64,000 bases of DNA from Cornus controversa (lineage: Eukaryota > Streptophyta > Magnoliopsida > Cornales > Cornaceae): NCBI GenBank assembly GCA_026545225.1, contig CM048846.1:38017501-38081500 (forward strand), written 5' to 3'. The translations under genes and the position numbers were made by a program. Positions 1 through 12,283 of the stretch are shown piece by piece. Positions within the stretch are counted from its first letter, which is position 1. Every line of letters starts with the position of its first letter. Under the pieces are notes generated by a model. The model searched no databases and was not told the origin of the DNA. It saw nothing but the letters and a program-made list of their open reading frames with translations.

Positions 1-642
1 TAATTCTCATTAATTTTAAGATGGTTTCACTCTCAGTACATCTCTATAAATACATGAGAACACAATCAATTCGAATAGAACCCAAAGAAATTAAAATAAA
101 TTTGATGAAATGGAATACTTGCAAATTTTCTAAAAATACTTTTTTTTTGGTAAGTGGATGCTTGGAAATACTTGATATAATAAAATAATATTGGAATAGA
201 ACGAAATAAAAACAAATTCTGGTTATAAGTTTTTAATGATAGTAGAAACCTTCAGTTAGCTGGGGTCTTCACTGTTCCAACTCTGATTTTGAAATTACAT
301 GTTTTTGAATGCTATTTTTAACTAAAACGAGAAACTATATCATTGATCACAATTTCAAGAATTTGAGAGATGCGAAAGTGATTAAACAGTGCTATTTAGT
401 GATTTTTCATACACCTAGAAGAAGGTGAATATGTCGTTTTGCTTGAAGACCTTAGACATTACCATTATGGAGAATGTTGCTAAATAGGTCTTCTTACTTA
501 ATATTAGTAATTCTATTTGGCTGGGCCTCCATCTGCGAGATACTGATCGTTTATTTGTAATATTATTAATTTGGCTCCCACTGTTTAGATTACTTGTAAA
601 CTCAAAAATATCACTCAATCAATCAATCTCTCTCTTTTTATA

Positions 643-668
643 TATACACACACACACACACGCACACA
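643..668. repeat. CA dinucleotide microsatellite
   Basis: A run of about twelve CA units, interrupted by one CG, lies inside repeat R. In the right copy of R this site is only a short TA run, so it differs between the copies. Confidence 0.8.
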
Positions 669-937
669 CTTGTGTATTGCTTGTGACTATAGCACTATAA
701 AAAAAATTATTGGACTAAATTATTTTAGAGATGTGAGAGTAAGTGAATGTGTATGTGAATTTAGGTTTAGCTGTAATGGGTCAATTGTGACCGTTAGATC
801 AACGATAGAGATAATTATGTTAGACAGTAAATATGTATAAATATTTTGAACCGTAAAATTGGTTTTTTTACGTATTTTTGACTGTTATATTGTGATTTTT
901 TTTTGGAGAGAAATTCAAACACAATGCTTAAATGTAA

Positions 938-2200
938 GGACAAAATACACTCACACTCACTGAGGTTTGCTCTAACTACACATATTTATAATTTGGCAAA
1001 ACCTACACTCACACCCCTTGAGGTTTAATGCATGATTATACTCAACTTCAACACTATATGTATTATTTGCTTTACTCCTCCATTAACTGAAAAAACATTC
1101 TTTACCTTATTTTCCTCTTTTAATTAGACAAAATTATCCTTACTTCCATTTAACCATAAGTCACACACACATATATTGTTGCCGCACTAAAAATATATTA
1201 CAAATTTTATTAAATATATTTTTAATATATGTTATATTATGTATTTTACTAAAATAAATAAATTTAAATAAATAAATAAATTTACTAAAATTATGTATAT
1301 TAAAAATTGGAAAGGAAAATTTTCAATTTAATATATGTTATATTACATATATTACAAATTTTACTAAAATAAATAAAATTTTAATATATTGTAATACTTA
1401 TTTTTTTAGTAAAATATGTAATATAACATATATTAAAAATATATTTAATAAAATTTGTAATATATTTTTAAATCACCAAGATTGTTATGATGTTCTGATT
1501 GATAAATACTGGCTGAATCTTTGTAACTTCAACATCTATAAGTCACTTGACACCAATTTTTGTATTATCAGAAGCTTTTAATTCGCTATTAGAGTCATAA
1601 CCGGTTTAACTATATTTGATTGTGATTTATATACCGAAATGACACTATTTCGATGTACAATCAGCATACGAGAAAATAGAGAATTTTGGTTCCTTTTACT
1701 CACAATGATGGTGTGTGATGTAAAATTAAAATAGTTTAATTTAAAGGAAAAGAGATTAAACAATCAAAGGTAACTTTAAAAATATATTACAAATTTTATT
1801 AAATATATTTTTAATATATATTACGTATTTTACTTAAAAAATAAGAATTACAATATATTAAAATTTTATTTATTTTAGTAAAAATTGTGATATACATAAC
1901 ATAAATATATTAAATTTTATTTAAATTTAAATTTATTTTTTTAGTAAGATACGTAATATAACATATATTAAAATATATTTAATAAATTTTGCAATATATT
2001 TTTAGTGATGCAACAATATATATATATATGTGTGTGTGTGTGTATGTTTGTGTGTGAGTTATGGTTAAAAGGGAAGTAAGGGTAACTTTGTCTAATTGAA
2101 AAAAAATGAGATTAATAATACATTTTCAGTCAATGGAGGGTAAAACAGACAATACATATGGTGTTGGGATTAAGTGGGAGGGTATGAGTGTATTTTGGCC
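938..2200. mobile_element. Mutator-like foldback element, long TIRs
   Basis: The ends are GGACAAAATACACTCA at the left and its inverted near-copy GGCCAAAATACACTCA at the right. The element is flanked by a 9-bp duplication, TAAATGTAA (929-937 and 2201-2209). The uninterrupted site is present in R-right near 20256, which proves the insertion. The terminal inverted repeats extend inward for hundreds of bases: the stretch with TTAATTAGACAAAATTA near 1120 pairs with 2040-2110, and the AT-rich blocks 1180-1470 and 1775-2010 pair with each other. The left terminal motif is present twice, at 938 and about 995. No transposase is seen; the central 300 bases are of unknown origin. The 9-bp target duplication and GG ends fit the Mutator superfamily. 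Confidence 0.85.
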
Positions 2201-3708
2201 TAAATGTAATATAGATATATTGTGTTGTGTGAGAACTGAGAAGCGTTTGCATGTTAACTCTTTTAATTTGTATATGTACTAACGTATTGTCTGTGCCTAC
2301 GGCACTATAAAAAAAATAATAATGATTTGTAGAGTGAAAAATTATTACTGAATGAGTAGTGAACATGTCCATCCATTGGATTGTGTAAAAGTGTGAGCTC
2401 CACTTGCACTATCTAAGAATGAGAGTGATTCACTTTCCAATTTAGTGATAACATTAACTATCCCTATCATTACTCTAAAAAGAAATTGTTGGATTGAATC
2501 ATTTTAGAGGTGTGAGGGTAGGTGGATGTGTATGTGAATTTTGGTGTGAATGTAGTGGGTAAATCGTAACCGTTTAATTTTAGATAAATAGAGTTAATTT
2601 AGACCGTAGATAAATATAGATATTTTGAACCGTAAGATTGATTTTTTTTAAAAATTTGATCATTATATCGTGATTTTCTTTTTGAGGAAGATTCAAACAC
2701 AATGCTTAGATGTAATATAGTATATATACCCATAAATAGTGATTTAAATACATACGCATTATTTCTTTAAATATAATTTATACCTTTCTTGTATCTCATA
2801 TACGGCTTTGTAATGTTTTCTTTTCTTTTGTTGATGTGATTCTCTATTTTTGTACTTTTTTATATTATTGTTTTATCTTTGGAGGGTAATACTAACATGT
2901 TGTATTTGTTTGTTATTAAATGTAAAACTCTTAGAATGAAATGTTGAGTATTATGTGTTTTATTGAATATATGCATTTTGGTATGTTCTTCATTACCAAT
3001 TGAGTACTTAATACTTTAATAAATTGGTTTGTTTTGTTTAAATTAAAATTTGCCTATCTTCAATTCAAATACGATTTTAAATTCATTTAATTTGTTGATA
3101 TTTACTAGATTATATGTCATTATGACACTTGAATTTGTTATATATAAATATATATATTTAATTATTTTGTTTTGTGGGCGAGACAACTTTAACTATTGAC
3201 AAAATCTTCTTATTTTTAGGGATCAAATTAGTACTTATGAGGGACAGTTATTACAAGATGCAAAAAATACATTTGATTGTCACAATTGTGGCCTAAAGAG
3301 TATGATATTGTTCTATTCATTTGGCTCCGTCCCTGCCAAGATTTCTTTATGTTACCCAATTGCCGTACATAAGCAACCACTGCACAATCTGTTATCACTC
3401 ATTTCAATTTGACTACTTCAATAATGGCCCATTACTTTCAGATAACAGCCCACCACACTCCTCCTCCTTTAAATTCTAAAACACTACCCTCCTAAATCTT
3501 CACCCTTTTTTATTTTCACCAATTTCCATTTGCTATGAAATTAAATAATATGGCCATCAAAGCGTTGAAATTTTAAGTTTTTTTTTTTTTGGAAATTAAC
3601 TCCCACAATGTACTTGAGAAGACTCGAATATTCTATCTTTCACTTTTAAATGAGACAAAATACTACTAGACAGAAGGCTTGGGTGGTGATGAAAATTTAA
3701 GTTTGATT

Positions 3709-5019
3709 TGTTTATACCCAAATTGCCACTTCAACCTTCCACCTTCCAGTGGAAGACGGTTGCTACCAATTTACAGTAAAAATTTGGCAGGTGGCTGGTT
3801 ATGACTTTCCAATGGAAGTTGTTATCTTCTAGAAATTTTAGTATGAGGAGGCTAATGGGAGAGCGACATGTGGCAATTTGACTGATTTCGAATGTTGCCC
3901 AACTCTTCCAAAAAAATAAGGGGTTCATGGTGGGAAATGTGGACAACAACATGAGTAAATTTGAGTTACAAGTTGAGCACAAAATCTGGAACATGGGATA
4001 TGTGGCGGTATTCTATTGGAAGGATGTGGAAGGCTGGCACTTGTAGATAGTTCTTCTAGAATATCATGCAGAAAAATACCAAGGAGTGTAAGACGTGAGT
4101 ACAAACATGGCTAAGACATGAAGAACAAGCTAAAAATAACAAAGAAATGTGAGACACGTGACAGTATTCCATTGGAAGGACGTGGGGAGGTTCTAGCGGA
4201 TGTTACACCCGTAACTACTGATTTAAAGCTCCAAAAACGAGTAAACGTGGTCCCAAACATGCAAGCACTATGAGAAAAGTATGGAGAACATGTGATAGGT
4301 GGCAAAGTCTTGTCATTGCCATATGGAAAGTCACACCTTCCATTGGAACCTTGAGCCATAACTGCTTTATAATATAGGAGAACATGTCTTCAAACATAAG
4401 CACCACAGTGAGAAAATCAAGGAGAAAATGAGGCATGTGGCAAAGTCTAATTAGACCACTTCGAAAGACTGGAAACTGTCACTAGTAACTGCTATGAGAA
4501 AAAGTCTAAAAATAGGACACTTGGTTCTCACTTGCAAACTCTACTCAATGCAGACAACAATAGCACTTCAATCCAATTCAAAGTGCTACACTTTTTTTTT
4601 AAAATCTTTTTACATTCTAGTAATGTATTTCAAGACATTTTAATCCAAGGTCATACACTTTCAATTAGATGTAATGTTTTGTTGAAACTCCTTCCCAAAT
4701 CCAGCACTTTTATACTTCAGTTCCAACAACTGTTCTTCAATTATTTCATTTTCATGTTATGCCATTTTAATTCGTTTAATTTTATTGTCTTGTACTTTAA
4801 TTCCTTTTAACTTTTCAGTTATAGAAAAACCTTAAAAGCCCTTTGTTCTCAAAGGCAAAAAGAACTTTTGGAAGGTTATCATTCCAGACTTTCCTAACAA
4901 TCGCTTGATCTTCACATTCCAACTGGAATCTAGTTTGGATCTTCAATTAGAACTGAACAAGTTTCTGGCACACTCGCGCTTCCACTAGAAGAATTTTACA
5001 GGTCAAATATCTTGACACA
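3709..5019 (+). mobile_element. LTR-like repeat family D, left copy
   Basis: This 1.3-kb sequence begins TGTTTATACCCAAATT and ends around a CA at 5018-5019. It is homologous, in inverted orientation, to 45069-46769. Imperfect palindromes of the type CTTCCANTGGAAG recur along it, for example near 3745, 3810, 4015, 4165 and 4335. It is followed by gag-like sequence, so I read it as the 5' LTR of a decayed retrotransposon. No convincing primer-binding site follows it. Confidence 0.6.
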
Positions 5020-5039
5020 CTCAGTTGGACCTCTGATAA

Positions 5040-5690
5040 AGGAGTGTCCAAATGGTTGGAAGATCTTATTTAGACAATTATGACAATTTCTTCCAAATGA
5101 TAGAGGAAAAAAGTGAGTCATCTTTCTGAAAATTCAAGGAATCCATGGAAAAATTTGAGTCATCTTTCAGAGAACTCAAGGAATTGATCCAAGTTTTTCC
5201 TAAAAGATTGACGGTCGATCTTATAAACAAACTAACATGAAGGAGATGGTCCCAAGAGCAAAAGCAAACCCTTCCACAAGCTCAGCCACAACCGCCACCA
5301 CTAGTACCAGTTCTATTTCCAATAGAATCGATTCCAATTTCACTGGTATAGATTCCACTTCCATTGGAGCCGATTCCAAAATAAGTCCAAGAGCAGGTGC
5401 AAAACCCACTTCCAGTGGTATCTCCACCTCAGGTTTGGCATAACAACCCTCTAACTAATGTTATGCCACCTAACACTCTTCCAAACATAACTTCGGTTAA
5501 TCAACTGATAGTCCAACCACACTTTTCACTAGTACCCTAGATTCAGCCGCACTTTCCACCTGTACCTCAAGTTCAATAGAACATTTCAAATATTCCACCT
5601 GGTACCCAACTACAAAGGTCGCCTATGGATTTTCATTTAGCATTTGTTAGGAAACTCTAGCTAAGAGAACCTCCTTCAAAGATGTCACAC
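5040..5690 (+). pseudogene. Decayed gag-like remnant behind repeat D
   Basis: Read with several stops, one frame gives a Gln- and Pro-rich stretch. It continues into a segment reading PMDFHLAFVRKL and REPPSKM at 5620-5690, which resembles the start of a retrotransposon gag core. It is cut off at 5693 by repeat E. Low-complexity composition makes the assignment tentative; position behind an LTR-like repeat is the main support. Confidence 0.4.
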
Positions 5691-5692
5691 CC

Positions 5693-6978
5693 CAAAATTT
5701 GGACTGCCAGGACTCCTTCGGTTCGAACCTAAATCCCGGGTAGTGAGGTGTCATGATAATCCGATCTCACTCCACGACCCGGACAACTAAGGCAAGTACT
5801 ACCAATATCATCCTTGGTTCCTACCTCGACCACCGAGATCATTACATATAACGAAAGTCTTATCATATACATCAACATAACAATCCCTTACCGAATATGT
5901 CATGATGATCAACAATCTAAGTTATGTTCTCAAAGTCTAACGGAAGCATTGTTTATACCATTAATATAATGTGTATGCATTCGTAAGCAATTTTAGTCCA
6001 TTACGCGTGTCCTTTATTGAAAACAAGCATATATGAGCCCCTTTAAAACACACAGTGAATACCCATTTTGCATGATCGAAATGCACTTTTCGATTGTACG
6101 AAGTACATTTCGATCAATCGAAATAATGGTTTCGCATGATTAAAATTTATGCATGATCAAACTTGTATCAAAGTACTTGTGAAACCCTACTGGAATTTAA
6201 CTCATCTTCCATCAAAATTCTCGCAACATGGTTCGCACAATCGAGGTATTTCGATTGATCGAAATCTCTCGACTGCTGGTACTATGATCCCTCTTCTTAT
6301 AAGTTTATACATGTAGAAATAAGCATAAATGAAGGATCATCATTTAAATCATCTTAGATTCCATCATGCTCAATACCATGCTTATAATATATGAAGTCAT
6401 AAGACATAAACAATTACATGTTCTCGAGACATAAATGATCTTTATATGTTCATCACATGCATATAGTTCCCAATCCGGACATGCATTCAAATAAAGTAAT
6501 AATAAAGTCTTTAAATGAAATTAATTCCGCTCTATGCCAACTTTACCATTGGGGAGATTTCATCACCACATTTTCATTTCCTGAAAGGAGTTAATATTAA
6601 TGGGATGAGCTACAACACACTTAGTAGGATTGTCAAAAACACAATTTCACAAGTTCCATGAATAATACATAACCATACATTTGCATTTAATCTTTTTAAG
6701 CAAATACCGCACATCACAACCATATCATAAGCAATATGCAATGAAACATGATATGTATAACTCCCTTATACTCTCCACACATCTTATTGGGTTCTGATTT
6801 TTTGGATCACCCAATCCCACCTATCTGAGGCTCTCATATCAGTCTACCTTATTGTAGGACTCTGTTTTAGGGAGTATCTTCTTCCATCTATTGGGGTTCT
6901 TATACTAATCCACCCCATGGGGGTTCCCTTTACTGAATGCCACTCGTCAAGAGGACTATACCATCGAATTGAGCTCAC
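5693..6978 (-). mobile_element. Repeat family E, left (inverted) copy
   Basis: The reverse complement of this block matches 48670-50010 along almost its whole length. The inner end (5693) carries a TGTCACACCCCAAAATTT motif, so on its own strand it ends in TGTGACA, as an LTR end would. It interrupts the D gag remnant at 5693 and is cut at 6978 by the start of plastid petA sequence. It contains dyad words such as ATTTCGATCAATCGAAAT near 6100 and 6250. Confidence 0.65.
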
Positions 6979-7614
6979 CTTCTGGATACTATATTTGAAG
7001 TAGTTGTTTGAATTCCTTATGATATGCAACTGAAACAAGTTCTTGGTAATGGTAAAAAGGGGGCTTTGAATGTGGGGGCTGTTCTAATTTTACCTGAGGG
7101 ATTTAAATTAGCTCCTCCCAATCATATTTCTCTTGAAATGAAAGAAAAGATAGGCAATCTATATTTTCAGAGCTATCACCCCAATAAAATAATATTCTTG
7201 TGATAGGCCCTATTCCTGGTCACAAATATAGTGAAATCACCTTCCCTATTCTTTCCCTAGACCCTGCTATGAAGAAAGATGCTCGTTTCTTAAAATATCC
7301 TGTATACGTAGGCGAAAATAGGGGAAGGGGTCAGATTTATCCTGACGGGAGCAAGAGTAACAATACAGTTTATAATGCCAACAACAGGTATAGTAAGCAA
7401 AATCATCCGAAAAGGAAAGGGGGGATATGAAATAACCATAGCGGATGCATCGGATGGACGTCAAGTAGTTGATATTATCCCTCCAGGACTAAAACTTCTT
7501 GTTTTAGAAGGCGAATCTATCAAATTTGATCAACCATTAATGAGTAATCCGAATGTGGGCAGATTTGGTCAGGGAGATGCAGCAATAGTACTTCAAGATC
7601 CATTACGTGTCTAA
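6979..7614 (+). pseudogene. petA (cytochrome f) 3' fragment, + strand
   Basis: Cytochrome f is the haem-binding subunit of the plastid cytochrome b6f complex. This fragment matches the protein from the [15 protein letters not shown] region through to DPLRV, about residues 75-285 of the precursor. The haem-binding N-terminus and the C-terminal membrane anchor are missing. Early codons show the decay: P to L, V to I, A to V and an Arg CGA to TGA stop near 7011. A frameshift lies near 7190 and another near 7380. It is a second, inverted copy relative to petA at 10498-11362. Confidence 0.93.
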
Positions 7615-8809
7615 CAGACCAATTGAAAGAAGAAATTCAATTCAAAACTTTTGATTCATCAATCATTATAGATGGAACTAACAAAGATAAAGTGGCAGAC
7701 ATATAAAAAGAAATTGATTCATCATCTGTGACATATATCCATCCCCCGATTCCAATCAACAGATCCGTTGAACAACTCTTGGGTAAACTATAAACTAATA
7801 AGAACAACTATTTCATGGAACTTTATTCAAAAATGAAACTCTTTTTGAATCACTATGGAAAAAAATTAGAAAATCATTTCTATTTTGATCATTTTTTTTT
7901 TCATTTTTGAATTCTATTGAATCTATTTTCTATTTTAGAATGAACCGCGTGACCGTATAAAACTTTTTCCTTGACTTTCATTTTAACTCATTAGATTCAG
8001 TAGTAGGTTCATTCACATAATATCTTCAATGAATGAGAGGAAAAAAATGATCACACGCTTACTCAAAAAAATCAAATCTTTATTTTGGTCCAACTAGATT
8101 CTAAGACTAGTAATTCCTATTATCTTTTCTTTTATAGGTTCGACATTCTATCTTTCCATATTATAAAGCCCTATCCTTGTAGTTAGATCAAGAATGAACC
8201 TTTGGATCTCGATCTAATACAACAATGCATGCATCACGAATACTAATTACAATTATTTTATTCTTTGTTCTCTTTCTTTCATCAAAACTATCTACTATTG
8301 TTACTTGTTATTCGACAACTAACCAATTCCTTAAATGAAAAAAAAAGATTCCAACAAAAAAAATCACTTCTACAACTACGAAAGGGGGATTTCTAGATCT
8401 CGCATATGCTTAAATTGTGGGAATATAATAATCTCCTTCATAAATTATTAGAAACCAACTTGTTAGAGTTGCATTTTACCCCTGATTTTTGGTTTCTAAC
8501 CCGAAGCTAATAATGAAGAGAAATATACTATTTTGAAAAATTTTCTATTGAATGGGGCATCATTCTCCATCGACAAGCAACAAGCAAAGGAAGAAATAAA
8601 TTATCTAACACTTCCTTTTGATACTGATTGGAATTGCATTGCTACGTCAGAAGAAGGATAGCTATACTGATTCAGTAGACTCTAAAGACACCCTTGGTAC
8701 AATATTGACGATCTCCCAAAGATTCAATTTCAGTGACTTTCCATTTACTTATCTTATCTTTTACGAAATCGATTCCCCCTTGACTGTACAAGAATATGTG
8801 GAGCTTAGC
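7615..8809. other. Plastid-like spacer between petA fragment and psbE
   Basis: No recognised gene. The last 250 bases before psbE look like the normal psbE upstream region. 7621-7791 on the + strand reads as about 55 codons with one internal stop, containing FDSSIIIDGTNKDKVAD and TYIHPPIPINRSVEQLLG; I do not recognise it. No petL reading frame was found, so the junction between the petA fragment and the psbE upstream region lies somewhere inside this stretch. Confidence 0.6.
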
Positions 8810-9062
8810 ATGTCTGAAAGTATAGGAGAACGTTCTTTTGCTGATATTATTACCAGTATTTGATACTGGGTCATTTATAGCATTACTATACCTTCCTTAT
8901 TCATTGCAGGGTTGGTTATTTGTCAGCACGGGTTTAGCTTCCGATGTGTTTGGAAGCCCTCGGTCAAACGAGTATTTCACAGAGAGCCGACAAGGAATTC
9001 CATTAATAACTGGTTGTTTTGATCCTTTAGAACAACTCGATGAATTTAGTAGATCCTTTTAG
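8810..9062 (+). pseudogene. psbE (cytochrome b559 alpha) pseudogene
   Basis: Homologous to the 83-residue alpha subunit of photosystem II cytochrome b559. It starts ATGTCTGAAAGTATAGG and ends with the conserved [10 protein letters not shown]. The reading frame is broken twice: the CGA Arg codon after ITSI is TGA (a CpG transition), and an extra T in the IAGW region gives a +1 frameshift (253 nt instead of 252). Further changes include GRFDP to GCFDP, again C to T at a CpG. Followed at 9 bp by psbF. Confidence 0.97.
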
Positions 9063-9071
9063 GATGCCCTA

Positions 9072-9330
<259 letters not shown>

Positions 9331-9461
9331 GAAAAGGAAAGAGAATAATAGAATTCTATGAATTCTCTTAGCCCATTCGAAAGGATCTCATCTCATAATT
9401 ATCCATGACTGTTTATGTCTCTAGCATGTTTGCTTGATGAAATGTGGAGGAGGTGGGGTAA

Positions 9462-9584
9462 ATGGCCGATACTACTAGAAGGATTCCTCTTTGGCTAATA
9501 GGTACTGTAACTGGTATTCTTGTGATCGGTTTAGTAGGTATTTTCTTTTATGGTTCATATTCCAGATTGGGTTCATCCCTATAA
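9462..9584 (+). pseudogene. psbJ relic, frame still open
   Basis: Complete 40-codon PsbJ (photosystem II), starting [12 protein letters not shown], with a membrane segment and ending SRLGSSL. Two Gly codons have become AGA (Arg) by G to A, including one inside the otherwise invariant SGLGSSL end, and the stop is TAA instead of the common TAG. It is the last gene of the psbEFLJ cluster here. Confidence 0.95.
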
Positions 9585-10497
9585 TAATTGGATGAATTGA
9601 GTTGTAGAGATGAAAGCATAGGAACTCAATGGGATTCCCTTCTTTGTTTGTCTGATTCGAGGGGGAAGGTCCCGTTGAGTTCTTACTAATCATAATATTT
9701 TTTTGGTAAATCTGACGAAATGGATTTTTTTTCCAATGTTCCAAAAGAATCCATTCCACTTTTTTTATGGTGATTTTTTGAAAAATGAACTTCATTGATT
9801 GATTCAGAATGCCGAGTCTTCTATAGTATCTATCGATAATTTAAAGTTAGAAGAAAGAAGGAATCCCTCGATTTCTTGAATGACATAATCGATATTTCTA
9901 TAAATTCATTATCATGCAAATCCTTTTGATACTAATAGAACTTTACCCTTACTCTATTTATTTTCTTTTACTATCTCATCAAAATTGAAATTTTTTTTTA
10001 TAAGTTCATTGAAGAAGTTTTATTTACTCAATAAATTTCCCTCTCATAAATCTAGAAAAAATTGAAACCAAGAATAGGAATCTTTGACGAACAGGATCAA
10101 GAATCATTATTATTTCGACACAAGAAAAGGGATTTTCCACATCCCTTTTCTTGTGTCGAAGACTAGTAAGACGAATAGCATTTTTTTCCCCAGCATTTAT
10201 CCGTTCTTATTCCCCGCTTACTTATGTCTAGTATCTAGTCGAATTTGATTCTTGTCGAATAAAAAACTATTGATGCATTTTATGACACTTAAATCTGGAA
10301 ATAGTAACATAGTCACACCACCCCAATTTGGATTAAAAAAACAAAGAAAGGGTAAAGTCAAATAGTCTTCTTTACAATCTACATACTATATGACTAGGAA
10401 CGTGGTACAAGTAATTCTCGACATCTAGTAGAAAAAGAATATAAACAACAAAGGTTTTTCTTTCATAATTGATTTTTTTGACCATACATAATTGCCA
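9585..10497. other. Plastid psbJ-petA spacer
   Basis: AT-rich spacer with no gene. Its location between psbJ and petA, which converge here as in the plastid, and its hairpin at 10116-10158 fit the ordinary psbJ-petA intergenic region. Open stretches here are chance frames. Confidence 0.8.
10116..10158. terminator. Perfect 18-bp stem hairpin, plastid 3'-end type
   Basis: CGACACAAGAAAAGGGAT (10116-10133) and its exact reverse complement (10141-10158) are separated by a 7-base loop. Inverted repeats of this kind mark mRNA 3' ends between convergent plastid genes. The two arms have not diverged. Confidence 0.75.
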
Positions 10498-11362
10498 ACA
10501 AAAGACCTTGGACACGTAATGGATGTTGAAGTACTATTTCTGCATCTCCCTGACCAAATCCACCCACATTCGGATTACTCGTTAATGGTTGATCAAATTT
10601 GATAGATTCGCCCTCTGAAACAAGAAGTTCTGGTCCTAGAGGGATAATATCAACTACTTGACGTCTATCCGATGCATCCGCTAAGGTTATTTCATATCCC
10701 GCTTTCCTTTTCGTATGATTTTGCTTACTATACCTGCTGCTGTAGCATTATAAATTATATTGTTACTCTTGCTCCCGTCGAGATAAATCTGACCCCTTCC
10801 CCTGTTTCCGCCTACGTATACAGGATATTTTAAGAAGCAAGCATCTTTCTTCATAGCGGGGTCTGGGGAAAGAATAGGAAAGGTGATTTCACTATATTTG
10901 TGACGAGGAACAGGGCCTATCACAAGAATATTTTTTTTATTGGGGTGATAGCTCTGAAAAGATAGATTGCCTATCTTTTCTTTCATCTCAAGAGAAATAC
11001 AATCGGGAGGAGCTAATTCAAATCCCTTAGGTAAAATTAGAATAACCCCCACATTCAAAGCCCCCTTTTTACCATTAGCAAGAAATTGTTTCAGTTGCAT
11101 ATCATAAGGAATTCGAACAACTGCTTCAAATACAGTATCCGGAAGTATAACTTGTGGAACTTCAATATCCATAGGCTTATTAGCTAAATGGCAATTGGCA
11201 CATACAATACGCCCAATCGCTTCTCATGGATTTTCATAACCCTGCTGCGCAAAAATATACACTTGAAATGGATGCCCGAGTTATGATATATATCATGAGT
11301 AATACGAAAATTGATCGAGTAATCTGGTCCCTTATCCAAGAAAAGGTATTTCTTGTTTGCAT
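10498..11362 (-). pseudogene. petA (cytochrome f) pseudogene, 3'-truncated
   Basis: Starts with the usual petA ATG (ATGCAAACAAGAAATACC on the minus strand). A short deletion in the signal-peptide region before FAQQG shifts the frame. From the conserved DIEVPQ onward the frame is open for about 160 codons. It breaks again near 10690, and homology ends at GLL (10498), so the C-terminal membrane anchor is gone. It is collinear with cemA upstream, as in plastids. Confidence 0.96.
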
Positions 11363-11590
11363 GGTCCAATCATTGATCGCAAAAATTTCTATAATAAATT
11401 GGGGTAGGTCCCTAGTATAGTTCCCTAGCCATGATTTTGCTATCTACTAGAATAATTTTACTGAAATATAAGATGAATTCCCGCAATGGGTAGAAATATA
11501 AAGAGTAAGTACGATTTTAAAATGCTTTACTTATGTAGAAATACAAAAGTAACAAACATTATAATTGGATTAATATCAGTGGATCAGTTT

Positions 11591-12283
11591 TCAGTCATTC
11601 ATTGAATGATAAATCACTACAAGTGATGAAGATACACGATTTAAATAACGAAAAATCTAATATTTAAAAATTGTATCTAGAATGACCGAAAACATAATAA
11701 CAAGACCCGATATAATTTGATCGTTTTGAACAAATCCAAAATCTTTCGAGATAGAGCCAATCATTAGTTCCCAACCATGGGCCGAATGGAATCCAATACA
11801 TAAATCAGTTAATAAAAGAATAGAAAAAGCTTTTATTGTGTCGCTTAAGTTATATAGGAATTCCTGAGTCCAAGAGTTAAGAATAACAAGTTTTTCATTA
11901 CCCAGAATAGAGTAACCACTTAGAATAATGAAACAGATTATATTTGTCGAGAAGTGAAAAATTGTACGGATACGATCCTCATTGTGTATCTTGATTAATT
12001 GGATCATTTCTTTGTGGATTCCTATATGAAGCTTTTGTAGATGTATCTCCAAGTATTCCTTTATCATTTCCTCCAAAAGGAGGAGGTCTTCTAATTCTAT
12101 GAATTTTTCTAAAATACTCTTTTCTTGAATATCATTCAAAAAAGTTTCAGATTGCCTAGTATTCCACCAATTCGTAACCCAAGATTCCAGACTTTTATTA
12201 AATGAGAGAGAAATCCACCAGGGCAAAAATACTATAGATACAAATAAGAGGAGTAAATGCTTTATTTTTTGCCCTTTTTTCAT
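11591..12283 (-). pseudogene. cemA (ycf10) envelope protein pseudogene
   Basis: Relic of the plastid inner-envelope membrane protein CemA. A long open stretch (11657-12283) covers residues from [12 protein letters not shown] to ILDTIFKY. There a TGG Trp codon has become TAG. The remaining C-terminus is still readable and ends at 11591. At the N-terminus the original ATG position reads AGG and a small deletion shifts the frame, but a new upstream ATG at 12283 restores an open frame, giving an artificial MKKGQKIKH start. Confidence 0.96.

Larger units (their letters stand above)
70..3510 (+). repeat. Direct repeat R, left copy
   Basis: This AT-rich non-coding segment closely matches 19433-21695 in the same orientation. 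Both copies start with TTCGAATAGAACCCAAAG and end near a CTACCCTCCTAAATCT stretch. The only large differences are a 1.26-kb insertion here (938-2200) and a SINE in the other copy. Inside R a module is repeated, at about 690-936 and 2290-2715, containing GCACTATAAAAAAAA and CAAACACAATGCTTA. No coding capacity or known transposon termini were recognised, so R could be a transposon fragment or part of a segmental duplication. Confidence 0.85.

Noticed and set aside
70-3510. Helitron ends for repeat R (TC start)
   Set aside because: No CTRR end with a hairpin was found and the right copy is not inserted between A and T.
9475-9795. Minus-strand open frame of 106 codons over psbJ
   Set aside because: Antisense to psbJ and its spacer; no known plastid gene lies there.
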